Part shown: piece after piece, positions 25,840 to 34,302 of the stretch
Position numbering within the stretch: the first letter of the stretch is position 1
How the letters are laid out: each line of letters starts with the position of its first letter
NCBI GenBank assembly: GCA_040002595.1
Contig: JBDUED010000003.1
Location: 1-51,305, forward strand
DNA: 51,305 nt
DNA from: Dokdonella_A sp040002595
Lineage (GTDB): Bacteria; Pseudomonadota; Gammaproteobacteria; Xanthomonadales; Rhodanobacteraceae
Direction: 5' to 3'
The notes under the pieces: generated by a model
What the model saw: the letters and a program-made list of their open reading frames with translations, nothing else
Told to the model about the DNA's origin: nothing
The model's database searches: none
Made by a program: the position numbers and the translations under genes

Positions 25840-26409
25840 TCATACGTCGGGATAAAGAGCGGCGTGCAAGTGCGCTTTCGCGCGCCGCCAGTCGCGGTTC
25901 AAAGTGCGCTCGCTGACCGATTGCATGATTGCGATATCGCTGACGCTCAGGCCAGCGAAAAAACGTTGTTCGACCAATTCCGCCAGGCGCGGTTCGTCGC
26001 TCGCCAACTGGTTCAAAGCCAGATCAAGACGCAGCAGATCGTCCGGCCCAAGCTCGGTGTCGACGACATGCGCTGCCGCATCGAGCGTTACCATGCGTAA
26101 ACCCGCACCGCCTCGTTTGTCACTCACGCGTGCGCGCGCGTGATCGATCACGATCTGACGCATCGCCTTTGCGGCAAGCGCAAAGAAATGGGCGCGGCCT
26201 TTGAGATCGTGCGCAACCGGCTCGGCTTGCGCGAGTTTCAGATAGGTCTCGTGCACCAAACCGGTGGTGTCAAGCGTATGTCCCGCGGACGCCGCGAGCT
26301 GGCGGTGCGCGACCTGCTTCAATTCGGCATAAACGCGATTGAACAAGGCCTGCACCGCAGCGGCTTCACCGCTGCCGGCCGCCAGGATCAACGCCGTGAC
26401 TTCCCCCAT
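25840..26409 (-). CDS. orphan ECF-like RNA polymerase sigma factor (TIGR02999 type)
   Basis: 189 residues. The sequence fits the ECF subgroup found with no adjacent anti-sigma factor: LFNRVYAELKQVAHRQL (region 2.1), TTGLVHETYLKLA, GRAHFFALAAKAMRQIVIDHARAR (region 2.3/2.4), then LVEQRFFAGLSVSDIA and a helix-turn-helix SERTLNRDWRRAKAHL (region 4). In some bacteria this subgroup is tied to serine/threonine kinases, but none is adjacent. It diverges from a second ECF gene across 333 bases. Confidence 0.9.
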   Translation of the reverse strand: MGEVTALILAAGSGEAAAVQALFNRVYAELKQVAHRQLAASAGHTLDTTGLVHETYLKLAQAEPVAHDLKGRAHFFALAAKAMRQIVIDHARARVSDKRGGAGLRMVTLDAAAHVVDTELGPDDLLRLDLALNQLASDEPRLAELVEQRFFAGLSVSDIAIMQSVSERTLNRDWRRAKAHLHAALYPDV

Positions 26410-26742
26410 TTGCGACGCCTCGTGCGCGATTGCTGGCCTTCAAGTATAGGGTAACTACCGCGACTTCCTGGCGCGATGCCGCCGCACTGTCAATCATGAT
26501 CGAGCACACTATGGCGACCATGATCTGCTCGGTTTGGTTGATTGTCGGATTCGTGCGCACTCTCGATTGCCCCGGCGGCTGACGTCGCGACTGTGCACCA
26601 GTACATCGTTCATGAAAGAGGCTCGTTCAGCCGCGAATGAACGCAAGGTTTTTTGAATCCTTTCTGATGTTGGCTCCCTCTTGAGAATGAACGTCGCGGG
26701 ACTGTTCCCGCTGCGCCACCGAATTTCTGTCATCAGGTGCCC
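26410..26742. other. intergenic region between divergent ECF sigma genes
   Basis: 333 bases without a gene. It carries repeated CGTTCA/TGAACG boxes: CGTTCAT at 26608, CGTTCAG at 26624, and GAATGAACG at both 26635-26643 and 26685-26693 (exactly 50 bases apart). A perfect hairpin GCGGGA-CTGT-TCCCGC lies at 26696-26711. The repeated boxes could be autoregulatory promoter or operator elements, but no start site can be assigned. Confidence 0.45.
26696..26711 (+). promoter_or_regulatory. hairpin GCGGGA-N4-TCCCGC upstream of the sigma gene
   Basis: Six perfect base pairs with a CTGT loop, ending 31 bases before the start codon at 26743. It may be a leader hairpin or an operator. Confidence 0.35.
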
Positions 26743-27252
26743 ATGCGACATGACCCAATGCTGATGGAATCCGCGCGTCAAGGCGATCTTGCGGCGCTGG
26801 AGCAATTGCTGGTGCTTTGCCGCCCCGAATTGCGCCGTATCGCCCAGTCGCAGTGCGCCAGCAGCGTAGACCCGGACGACGCAGTGCAAGAGTCCTTGTT
26901 GCTGATCTATCGGCGTATCGGTGCCTTGCGCACGCTCGCGTCGTTTCCAGGTTGGACGTTTTCGATCGTGCGGCGGGAATGTCAGCGACTGTTGCGGTCG
27001 ATGCGCGGGGAATCCGCGCTGCCGGAGCCTGACCATTTGTTGTTTGCCTATACCGATCGTTACGACCTGCGCCGCGATCTGGCAGCGGCCATCCAGTCCC
27101 TGCCGGCGAAATACCGCGAAGCAATCATGCTGCGCGATTTCGAAGAATTTTCGATCACCGAGATCGCCGACCGATTGCTGCTGACTCGAGAGGCAGTAAA
27201 GAGCCGTATCCATCGCGGTCGCCAGATGCTGCAGGAGTATCTGGAAGATTGA
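26743..27252 (+). CDS. ECF RNA polymerase sigma factor
   Basis: 169 residues from the ATG at 26743, placed five bases after AGG; a GTG at 26737 is the alternative. Region 2: ELRRIAQSQCASSVDPDDAV then QESLLLIYRRI, and FPGWTFSIVRRECQRLLR. Region 4: LPAKYREAIMLRDFEEFSI, TEIADRLLLTREAVKSRIHR. A short linker joins the two. No recognisable anti-sigma gene follows; the next gene (51 bases on) encodes a 4-TM protein. It is the first gene of a same-strand run through the arsenosugar genes and may transcribe them. Confidence 0.9.
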   Translation: MRHDPMLMESARQGDLAALEQLLVLCRPELRRIAQSQCASSVDPDDAVQESLLLIYRRIGALRTLASFPGWTFSIVRRECQRLLRSMRGESALPEPDHLLFAYTDRYDLRRDLAAAIQSLPAKYREAIMLRDFEEFSITEIADRLLLTREAVKSRIHRGRQMLQEYLED

Positions 27253-27303
27253 CCTCGTGCCCGAGCGTACTGCGCCGGGCTTTGAACTATGACGGAGAAC
27301 ACC

Positions 27304-27756
27304 ATGAACAAGTACTTGTGCGGAATCGTCGCCGGCTTCATCGCCACCGTGGTTCTGTCCATCCTGATGTTGATTAAATCGATGATGGGCGTGCTGCCCG
27401 CACTTGACCTGATCGCCATGTTGTCAGGTATGGGCAACCGATGGATGCACCTGCCTGACACGCCCATGGTCGGCTGGATCATCCATTTCATGATCGGCAC
27501 GCTGCTTTGGGGGATCGTGTTCGCCCTGGTTTACAAACCGCTGCCTGGTAACAGCCCCGTCGCCAAAGGCATGGTTTTTGGCGTGCTCGCGTGGCTGCCC
27601 ATGATGCTCATTGCCATGCCGATGGCCGGCGCCGGCTTGTTCGGCATGCAGCTTGGGCTGATGGCACCGATGATGACGCTGGTCCTGCATTTGGTGTGGG
27701 GTGCGGTGCTTGGCGCCAGCTACGGTGGACTCAACCAAACGACAGCGCCCGCGTGA
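27304..27756 (+). CDS. four-helix membrane protein (DUF6789-like)
   Basis: 150 residues from the ATG at 27304, which has GGAG seven bases upstream; the ATG at 27289 overlaps that SD. Four membrane helices: about 4-24, 55-77, 88-108 and 112-138. It is Met-rich (about 20 Met) and Gly-rich in the helices, with LSGMGNRWMHLPDTP in the first extracytoplasmic loop. It resembles the DUF6789 family as I recall it. Function unknown. Its place between an ECF sigma factor and the arsenosugar cassette makes it a candidate sigma-factor partner or a transporter-like helper. Confidence 0.72.
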   Translation: MNKYLCGIVAGFIATVVLSILMLIKSMMGVLPALDLIAMLSGMGNRWMHLPDTPMVGWIIHFMIGTLLWGIVFALVYKPLPGNSPVAKGMVFGVLAWLPMMLIAMPMAGAGLFGMQLGLMAPMMTLVLHLVWGAVLGASYGGLNQTTAPA

Positions 27757-27840
27757 AGCCGTGGCCGGTGTGGTGAGGCCGCATTGCACTCGACATCGGA
27801 CTTGCTGATGATCCTCGCCTTTTGAGCGGTTTCTGCGCGC

Positions 27841-29982
27841 ATGAAAAAAAACGTCGCACTCATTCGTTGGCTGATCGTCCTCGTACTGCTTGGTGCGGTG
27901 GTGGCGTTCTTCGCATTCGGCTTGCAGCACCAGCTGAGTCTGGAAGCGCTGAAGGCACGCCAGCATGAACTGGAAGCCTATCGACACGCCAATCCGCTTT
28001 TGCTGGCCGGCGGATTTTTCGCGGTCTATGTGGCCGTTGCTGCGCTGTCGCTGCCGGCAGCCGCCTTGCTCACCCTGACGGCGGGCGCGGTGTTCGGGCT
28101 GCTCGAAGGCACGGTGCTGGTCTCCTTCGCCTCCAGCCTCGGCGCGACGCTGGCCTTCCTCGCCAGCCGTTTCGTTTTGCGCGACATCGTGCAGCAGCGT
28201 TTTGGCAAGCGTCTGACTGCAATCAACGAAGGCGTCCAGCGCGAGGGCGCGTTTTATCTTTTCACGCTGCGGCTGGTGCCGGTAATTCCGTTTTTCGTAG
28301 TGAACCTGGTGATGGGGCTGACCAGCTTGCCGGTGCGCACATTTTATTGGGTGAGCCAGCTCGGCATGCTGGCGGCGACCGTGGTGTTCGTCAATGCGGG
28401 TACCCAGCTGGCCAGCCTGCAAGCGCTGGCGGGCATTCTATCGCCGCGTATCATCGGCTCATTTGTCCTGCTCGGTGTATTTCCACTGCTGGCGCGATGG
28501 ATCGTGGCACGCTTCAAGGCACGTCGCGTGTATGCGCGGTGGACGAAACCCCAGCGCTTCGATCGCAATCTGGTGGTAATCGGCGCAGGCTCGGCCGGAC
28601 TGGTCAGCGCATACATTGCCGCCACTGTAGGTGCCAAGGTAACCCTGATCGAGAAACAGGCGATGGGCGGCGATTGCCTCAACACCGGCTGCGTGCCGTC
28701 CAAAGCGCTGATCCACAGCGCCCGACTGGCGGCGCGGGCCCGCGATGCAGCGCGATCCGGCGTGCACGTCGGCACGGTGCGGATTGATTTTCGCGCTGTG
28801 ATGGAAAGTGTGCAGCACGCTGTCACTACCGTGGCACCGCACGACTCGGTCGAACGCTATCGGACGCTTGGCGTGGACGTGCAGCGAGGCAACGCCAGGA
28901 TCATTTCGCCGTGGGTGGTGGAGGTCAACGGCAAGCCGATCAGCACCCGTGCCATTGTGATCGCGTCGGGCGCCGAGCCGCTGGTCCCACCGATTCCGGG
29001 CCTGCAAGATTCGGGCTACCTCACGTCTGAAACACTGTGGCAATTGCGTGAACTGCCGTCACGGCTTGTCGTGCTGGGCGGTGGTCCGATTGGCTGCGAA
29101 CTGGCGCAGGCGTTTGCGCGGCTGGGTTCGCACGTGACCCAGGTCGAGGCGGCGGACCGCCTGCTGTTGCGCGAAGATGACGAGGTTTCAGCATTCGTGC
29201 AAGCGCGATTGAGCGCTGACGGGGTGGATGTCCGGACTGCGCACAAGGCAGTCGCTGTAGAGGAGGAGGGCGACGCACGCGTATTGGTTTGCGAAGCCGG
29301 AAGCGAGCGCGTGCGAGTTCCCTACGACGCGCTGCTGGTGGCCGTTGGCCGCAAGCCCCGCACCACCGGCTTCGGGTTGGAGGAACTGGGTATCCCCGCA
29401 ACGAAGACGGTCGATACCGACGCGTATCTCGCCACGCTCTACCCGAACATTTATGCCTGCGGTGATGTCGCCGGTCCGTACCAGTTCACCCACATCGCTG
29501 CACATCAGGCCTGGTACGCGACAGTCAACGCGTTGTTCGGCCAGTTCCGTCGGTTCCGGGTCGACTACTCGGTGATCCCGGCAGTCACCTTCGTCGACCC
29601 CGAAGTCGCACGCGTTGGCCTCAATGAGCGCGAGGCGAAGGAACAGGACATCGCCTTCGAGGTAACGCGGTATGAGCTCGGCGAACTGGATCGTGCGATC
29701 ACCGAAGATCATGCACACGGCTTCGTCAAAGTGCTGACCGTACCCGGCAAGGATCGTATCCTCGGCGCCACCATTGTCGGTCAGCATGCGGGCGAGATGC
29801 TGGCCGAATTTGTGCTGGTGATGCGTCACGGATTGGGTTTGAACAAGATCCTCGACACCATCCACGCTTATCCGACGTGGTCTGAGGCGAACAAGTACGC
29901 GGCTGGCAACTGGAAAAAAGCGCATGCTCCCAAGCGCGTATTGGCCTGCCTGGCGCGTTATCACGCCTGGCGATTGAAGTGA
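27841..29982 (+). CDS. VTT (TVP38/TMEM64) domain fused to a flavoprotein disulfide reductase
   Basis: 713 residues in two parts. Residues 1-225 form a VTT/DedA-like membrane domain with LTAGAVFGLLEGTVLV, GATLAFLASRFVLRD, and LFTLRLVPVIPFFVVNLVMGL. Residues 240-713 form a class I pyridine nucleotide-disulfide oxidoreductase: FAD motif VIGAGSAGL (247-255), redox-active CLNTGCVPSK (Cys279, Cys284), an NAD(P) site LGGGPIGCELAQ, a second FAD motif YACGDVAG, and the C-terminal HAYPTWSE pair (His675, Glu682). The catalytic half resembles mercuric reductase and dihydrolipoyl dehydrogenase but lacks the C-terminal Cys pair of MerA. It would face the cytoplasm. Placed directly before arsS, it may reduce an arsenic-thiol intermediate. 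Confidence 0.9.
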   Translation: MKKNVALIRWLIVLVLLGAVVAFFAFGLQHQLSLEALKARQHELEAYRHANPLLLAGGFFAVYVAVAALSLPAAALLTLTAGAVFGLLEGTVLVSFASSLGATLAFLASRFVLRDIVQQRFGKRLTAINEGVQREGAFYLFTLRLVPVIPFFVVNLVMGLTSLPVRTFYWVSQLGMLAATVVFVNAGTQLASLQALAGILSPRIIGSFVLLGVFPLLARWIVARFKARRVYARWTKPQRFDRNLVVIGAGSAGLVSAYIAATVGAKVTLIEKQAMGGDCLNTGCVPSKALIHSARLAARARDAARSGVHVGTVRIDFRAVMESVQHAVTTVAPHDSVERYRTLGVDVQRGNARIISPWVVEVNGKPISTRAIVIASGAEPLVPPIPGLQDSGYLTSETLWQLRELPSRLVVLGGGPIGCELAQAFARLGSHVTQVEAADRLLLREDDEVSAFVQARLSADGVDVRTAHKAVAVEEEGDARVLVCEAGSERVRVPYDALLVAVGRKPRTTGFGLEELGIPATKTVDTDAYLATLYPNIYACGDVAGPYQFTHIAAHQAWYATVNALFGQFRRFRVDYSVIPAVTFVDPEVARVGLNEREAKEQDIAFEVTRYELGELDRAITEDHAHGFVKVLTVPGKDRILGATIVGQHAGEMLAEFVLVMRHGLGLNKILDTIHAYPTWSEANKYAAGNWKKAHAPKRVLACLARYHAWRLK

Positions 29983-30061
29983 ATTTCGTCATGACAGTTA
30001 ATCACCCGCGACTGCCGTTACTGCGGTTGCTTGGCAGCGCCATTGGTCAGAAGGATTCCCG

Positions 30062-31042
30062 GTGAACGCTGTCGTTTCTCCTATACCCATGTCCTTTGCA
30101 CGCACATTGCGCCAGCACGGGCTGGCGCTGCCGCGTACCCGCTTGGAAATCCTGCAGGTCAACGTCGGCAAGCTGTGCGACCTGGCGTGTCAGCACTGCC
30201 ATGTCGAGGCAGGTCCCAACCGCACCGAGATCATGCAGGCGGTTACGGTCGAGCGCGTCCTGACATTGCTGGCCAACGCCCCGGCTGTGCATACGCTGGA
30301 TCTCACCGGCGGCGCGCCGGAACTCAATCCGCATTTCCGTACCCTGGTGCGCGAGGCGCGGGCCATGGGCAAGACGGTCATCGATCGCTGCAACCTGACC
30401 GTGTTGTTCCGCCCGGGGCAGGAGGACACTGCCGACTTTCTGGCGCGCCAAGGCGTCAAAGTGGTCGCTTCGCTGCCGTGCTACACCAAGGCCAACGTTG
30501 AACAGCAGCGTGGTCAGCATGTGTTTGATCCCAGCCTTCGCGCACTGCATCAACTCAATGCACTGGGATACGGACACGCGGATTCCGAACTGGAGCTTGA
30601 TCTGGTCTACAACCCGCTCGGCGCCAGCCTGCCGCCGTCGCAAGCGGATTTGGAGGCGACCTATCGGCGCGAGTTGGCCGAGCATTTCGGCATCGTGTTC
30701 AACCACCTGTTCACGCTCACCAACATGCCGATCAAGCGCTTCTTGCATCTGCTGGAAAGGGAAGGGCGCTACGACAGCTACATGCACACCCTGCTCGATG
30801 CGTTCAACCCGCAGGCCGCGCTGGGCGTGATGTGTCGCAATCTGTTGTCGGTGAGCTGGGATGGGCAGCTGTTCGATTGCGACTTCAACCAGGCGCTGGA
30901 GCTGCCATTGGGCGGGCGTCAGCGCAGCGTGTGGGACATCGAAACACTCGTCGATATCGAGCGCGAGCCACTCGCCTTTGCCACTCATTGTTACGGGTGC
31001 ACCGCCGGCGCGGGCAGCTCCTGTGGAGGATCGCTAACATGA
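30062..31042 (+). CDS. arsS: arsenosugar biosynthesis radical SAM protein ArsS
   Basis: 326 residues from the GTG at 30062, which has AAGGA six bases upstream; an ATG at 30089 is the fallback. The radical SAM cluster motif is CDLACQHC (CxxxCxxC). LDLTGGAPELNPHF is the GGE-like SAM-binding strand, and LVYNPLGASLPP is typical of this family. The Cys-rich C-terminal domain ends HCYGCTAGAGSSCGG; in some relatives one of these Cys positions is selenocysteine. The family joins a dimethylarsenic group to the 5'-deoxyadenosyl moiety of SAM on the way to arsenosugars. The last four bases overlap the arsM start. Confidence 0.93.
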   Translation: MNAVVSPIPMSFARTLRQHGLALPRTRLEILQVNVGKLCDLACQHCHVEAGPNRTEIMQAVTVERVLTLLANAPAVHTLDLTGGAPELNPHFRTLVREARAMGKTVIDRCNLTVLFRPGQEDTADFLARQGVKVVASLPCYTKANVEQQRGQHVFDPSLRALHQLNALGYGHADSELELDLVYNPLGASLPPSQADLEATYRRELAEHFGIVFNHLFTLTNMPIKRFLHLLEREGRYDSYMHTLLDAFNPQAALGVMCRNLLSVSWDGQLFDCDFNQALELPLGGRQRSVWDIETLVDIEREPLAFATHCYGCTAGAGSSCGGSLT

Positions 31043-32106
31043 ACGTGGAACGGGAAGATCACACTGGCATCGCTGCCGAAGAACAGCAATCGGCAGTACG
31101 GAACTACTACGGCGAGACGTTGCAATCGAGCAACGATCTGCGCACGACGGCGTGTTGCAGCATTGATGCCATGCCAGAACATCTGCGCGTGATCCTGGCG
31201 CAGTTGCATCCGGAAGTTCGCGATCGCTTCTATGGATGCGGCTCGCCACTTCCAGCCGCTCTGGACGGCGCTACGGTGCTTGACCTGGGTTGTGGCAGCG
31301 GTCGCGATGCCTACCTGCTGTCAAAACTGGTTGGCGAAAGCGGTCGCGTGATCGGCGTCGACATGACTGCACAGCAGTTGGAGGTTGCGGAACGGCACCG
31401 CGATTTCCACGCACAGGCGTTTGGCCATGCCCGTTCAAACGTCACCTTTAAACTGGGTGACCTGACCGACCTGGCGGCGCTGGGTATCGATGACGCGTCG
31501 ATCGACGTAGTCGTGTCCAACTGCGTGTTGAATCTGGTACCGGACAAGCGCCGAGCGTTTGCCGAGCTAGTGCGCGTGCTCAAGCCCGGCGGCGAACTGT
31601 TTTTTTCCGACGTCTACAGCGACCGCCGTCTGCCGCGTGCGCTACTCGCCGATCCGGTACTGCTCGGCGAGTGTCTGGCCGGCGCGTTGTACGTGGAAGA
31701 TTTCCGTCGCCTGCTGGCCGAACTGGGCATCGCCGATGCGCGCGTGTGCGCGCGCAGCCCGATCGAACTGACCGACGAAGCGATCGAGCGGCGGATCGGT
31801 TTCGCATCTTTCGAATCGATCACCTGGCGCGCCTTCAAATTGCCGCTCGAAGATCGCTGCGAAGACTACGGACACGTTGCCACTTATCTCGGATCGATGC
31901 CCGCGTACCCGCATCGATTTGCGCTGGACGACCATCATCTGTTCCAGACCGGCCAGCCTCTGCGCGTTTGCGGCAACAGCGCCGACATGTTGGCAGGTAG
32001 CCGTTACGCCGCGCATTTTCGCGTGGAAGGCGACAAGCAGCGTCACTTTGGTCTGTTCGACTGCGCTCCGGTGGCACCGGCGAGTGGATCGGTCAGCTGC
32101 TGCTGA
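31039..32106 (+). CDS. arsM: arsenite S-adenosylmethionine methyltransferase ArsM
   Basis: 355 residues from the ATG at 31039, which shares ATGA with the arsS stop. SAM-binding site VLDLGCGSGRD (80-90). The arsenic-binding cysteines of ArsM proteins are all present: ACC (Cys39, Cys40), SNCVLNL (Cys162) and GECLAGALY (Cys212). A C-terminal domain carries RVCGNSADML and ends in SCC, perhaps an extra thiol pair for arsenic handover. It methylates trivalent arsenic to mono- and dimethyl forms. Coupling with arsS fits production of a dimethylarsenic substrate for ArsS. Confidence 0.94.
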   Translation: MNVEREDHTGIAAEEQQSAVRNYYGETLQSSNDLRTTACCSIDAMPEHLRVILAQLHPEVRDRFYGCGSPLPAALDGATVLDLGCGSGRDAYLLSKLVGESGRVIGVDMTAQQLEVAERHRDFHAQAFGHARSNVTFKLGDLTDLAALGIDDASIDVVVSNCVLNLVPDKRRAFAELVRVLKPGGELFFSDVYSDRRLPRALLADPVLLGECLAGALYVEDFRRLLAELGIADARVCARSPIELTDEAIERRIGFASFESITWRAFKLPLEDRCEDYGHVATYLGSMPAYPHRFALDDHHLFQTGQPLRVCGNSADMLAGSRYAAHFRVEGDKQRHFGLFDCAPVAPASGSVSCC

Positions 32107-32108
32107 GG

Positions 32109-32825
32109 ATGATCGCCAGTCCCATCAATTCCCCGACGCGGTGTTCGCTATCGGTGATCGTGCCGCGGGCAGCGGGCGAGACCGAGGGGCAAGGATTGTT
32201 ACGCCAGCTCACAGCTTTGCCGGTCGGCAGCGAGGTGATCGTGGTGTGCGCCGACGACGAGTCCTACCCCGCGCCAACGGATTGGCCGGCGCACCTGCGC
32301 TATCGCGAGTGCCATGCCGAGCCCGGGCGTGCCAGGCAGCAGAATCTCGGTGCCCGCGTGGCTACGTGCGACTGGTTGTGGTTCCTGCATGCCGACTCAC
32401 GCTTGCGGCCGGAGTGTCTGCACGAGCTGCAACAATTTCTGGGCGAAGGCACCGACGCGTTGGGTTGGTTCACGCTGGGTTTTCGCAATGATGGTCCGCG
32501 CTTGACGGTGTTGAACGCCGCGGGTGCCAACTTGCGCGCGCGCTGGCTGGGGTTGCCGTTCGGCGATCAGGGGTTGGTGTTGCCGCGACATTGTTTCGAG
32601 GCCGCGCACGGATTTAATGAGCGAGTACCGCACGGCGAAGATCATTCGCTGGTGTGGGCCTTGCGTCGTGCTGGCCTGCCGCTTCGACGTATTCCCGCAT
32701 TGCTGGAAACCAGCGCACGCAAATACGCGCGGCACGGCTGGCTGGCAACCACCTGGCGGCACTGGCAGCTCACCGTCGCGCAGATTTGGCGAGTCCGACA
32801 TGAAGCACATCGGGTACAAACGTGA
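32109..32825 (+). CDS. TIGR04283-type arsenosugar glycosyltransferase (GT2)
   Basis: 238 residues; the ATG at 32109 lies two bases after the arsM stop. GT-A family 2 features: LSVIVPRAAGE at the N-terminus, ECHAEPGRARQQNLGA, and WLWFLHADSRL with the metal-binding acidic motif. A later GLPFGDQGLVLPRHCFE and PHGEDHSLVWALRR match the acceptor region. This subfamily recurs with arsS in arsenosugar loci and is thought to add a sugar to the arsenoriboside. The 3' end overlaps the next gene by four bases. Confidence 0.9.
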   Translation: MIASPINSPTRCSLSVIVPRAAGETEGQGLLRQLTALPVGSEVIVVCADDESYPAPTDWPAHLRYRECHAEPGRARQQNLGARVATCDWLWFLHADSRLRPECLHELQQFLGEGTDALGWFTLGFRNDGPRLTVLNAAGANLRARWLGLPFGDQGLVLPRHCFEAAHGFNERVPHGEDHSLVWALRRAGLPLRRIPALLETSARKYARHGWLATTWRHWQLTVAQIWRVRHEAHRVQT

Positions 32826-33538
32826 CCTCGGCGCTCGCCATCTTCGTCAAGACTCCGGCACTTTCGCCGGTGAAAACACGTCTGGCCGCCACGCTGGGGT
32901 CAGCGGAGGCGACCCGGTTTTACATGCTCGCCGCAGCGGCGACGGCCGCCGTAGTCCGAGCCTGCCAGCCGGCCCTCATTCCGTACTGGGCGGTGGCCGA
33001 AACCCGTTCGCAGACAGACACGACGTGGCAGGGGTTTGCGCATCTCTGGCAGGGCGAAGGCGATCTCGGTGCGCGCATGCATCATGTCTACGCCGAACTC
33101 CTGGCTCAACATGACCGAGTGCTGCTGATCGGTGCCGATTCGCCGCAGCTGACGCCCATCCTGCTCAAACGTGCCGTTACCGCACTGGAAGACGAGAACG
33201 CGCCGTTCGTACTCGGCGACGCGGCCGACGGCGGCTTCTGGCTGTTCGGCGGTCGTCTGCCGATTCCGCGCAGGGTGTGGATCGGAGTGCGTTATTCACA
33301 GGCGGATACTTCTGCGCAGCTGCGCAGTGCACTCGCGGCGTTCGGCGGAGTCGCCACCTTGCCCGAATTGACCGATGTCGATCATGGGACGGATCTGGCC
33401 CACCTCCTCGAGGCGCTCGGCGCCTTGTCGAACCTGCTGCCCGAGCAGCGTGAGTTGGCTGCTTGGCTGCAAATCGCGCTGGATCACCTCGCTTCGGCGC
33501 GCTCACATGAACGTCAGCGAGTTGACCTGAGCGGCTGA
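32822..33538 (+). CDS. TIGR04282-type arsenosugar glycosyltransferase (DUF2064)
   Basis: 238 residues from the GTG at 32822 in a GTGA overlap. The start ALAIFVKTPALSPVKTRLAA is the classic DUF2064 nucleotide-binding strand. LLIGADSPQLTP and LGDAADGGFWLFGG are further family blocks. Members are GT-A-like nucleotidyl- or glycosyltransferases that sit beside the GT2 gene in arsenosugar clusters. It ends the tight arsS-arsM-GT-GT run. Its last 25 bases overlap the convergent sterol-desaturase-like gene. Confidence 0.9.
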   Translation: MTSALAIFVKTPALSPVKTRLAATLGSAEATRFYMLAAAATAAVVRACQPALIPYWAVAETRSQTDTTWQGFAHLWQGEGDLGARMHHVYAELLAQHDRVLLIGADSPQLTPILLKRAVTALEDENAPFVLGDAADGGFWLFGGRLPIPRRVWIGVRYSQADTSAQLRSALAAFGGVATLPELTDVDHGTDLAHLLEALGALSNLLPEQRELAAWLQIALDHLASARSHERQRVDLSG

Positions 33539-34302
33539 AGCAGCAAATTTCGCAAGCGCTGGGCGTCCGCATCACGAAACTCCTCCAATCCCAAAGGCAT
33601 GGTCTCCTGCGATTGTTGCGGCTGCGCGGTGTAGCTGCCGAGCAAGCGATCCCACCACGAGACATGGAAGCCAAAGTTGCTGTCATGTTCCTCGCGCAGC
33701 ACCGAATGGTGGATGCGGTGCATGTCCGGCGTCACGAAGACCCATCGAAGCCAGGCATCGAGTCGGAGCGGCAAGCGAAGGTTGGCATGAGTCATCAGCG
33801 AGAAGCTGCTCAGCACGATTTCAAACACCACGACGACGGTCGGCCCGGCGCCCAGCAGCAGCACGGTCGCAATCTTGACTCCCATCGAAAACAGGATTTC
33901 CAGCGGATGAAAACGCACGCCGGAACTGACATCGAGGGCTATGTCGGTGTGATGCATGCGATGCAGTCGCCAAAGGAGAGCGTATCGGTGCATGAAGCGG
34001 TGTTGGACATAAATCACGAAATCCAGCACGACGAATGCGATCACGGCGGCGAGCCACGGCGGCATACGCACTAGATGCAACACTCCGACTTGTTCTGCCT
34101 GCGCCCACACAGCGGCATCCACTGCCAACCATGGCAGCAACAGACGCAGACACAGCGCGTCGATCAATCCCAGGCCGAGATTTGCCGGCCAACGGTGATT
34201 TCGACGTGGCGAAGCCGCATGTCGCGGCCAAAACCGTTCGGCGAGGGCCAGCAACGTCAGCAGCGAAAGGAACAACAACAAACGAAAAGTGACGTCATTC
34301 AT
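33514..34302 (-). CDS. sterol desaturase/fatty acid hydroxylase family membrane protein
   Basis: 262 residues. Histidine boxes that hold a di-iron site: HRFMH (101-105), HRMHH (114-118) with FHPLE nearby, and HRIHH near residue 195. Several membrane helices surround them (about 7-22, 43-62, 83-100, 140-165). The family hydroxylates or desaturates lipids or sterols at the membrane using O2. It is read toward the arsenosugar cassette and overlaps its last gene by 25 bases, so the two ends are packed closely. A link to arsenolipids is only a guess. Confidence 0.9.
   Translation of the reverse strand: MNDVTFRLLLFLSLLTLLALAERFWPRHAASPRRNHRWPANLGLGLIDALCLRLLLPWLAVDAAVWAQAEQVGVLHLVRMPPWLAAVIAFVVLDFVIYVQHRFMHRYALLWRLHRMHHTDIALDVSSGVRFHPLEILFSMGVKIATVLLLGAGPTVVVVFEIVLSSFSLMTHANLRLPLRLDAWLRWVFVTPDMHRIHHSVLREEHDSNFGFHVSWWDRLLGSYTAQPQQSQETMPLGLEEFRDADAQRLRNLLLQPLRSTR

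Noticed and set aside
33613..34074. 153-codon forward frame
   Set aside because: Antisense to the sterol-desaturase-like gene; its His-rich composition simply reflects the histidine boxes read on the other strand.
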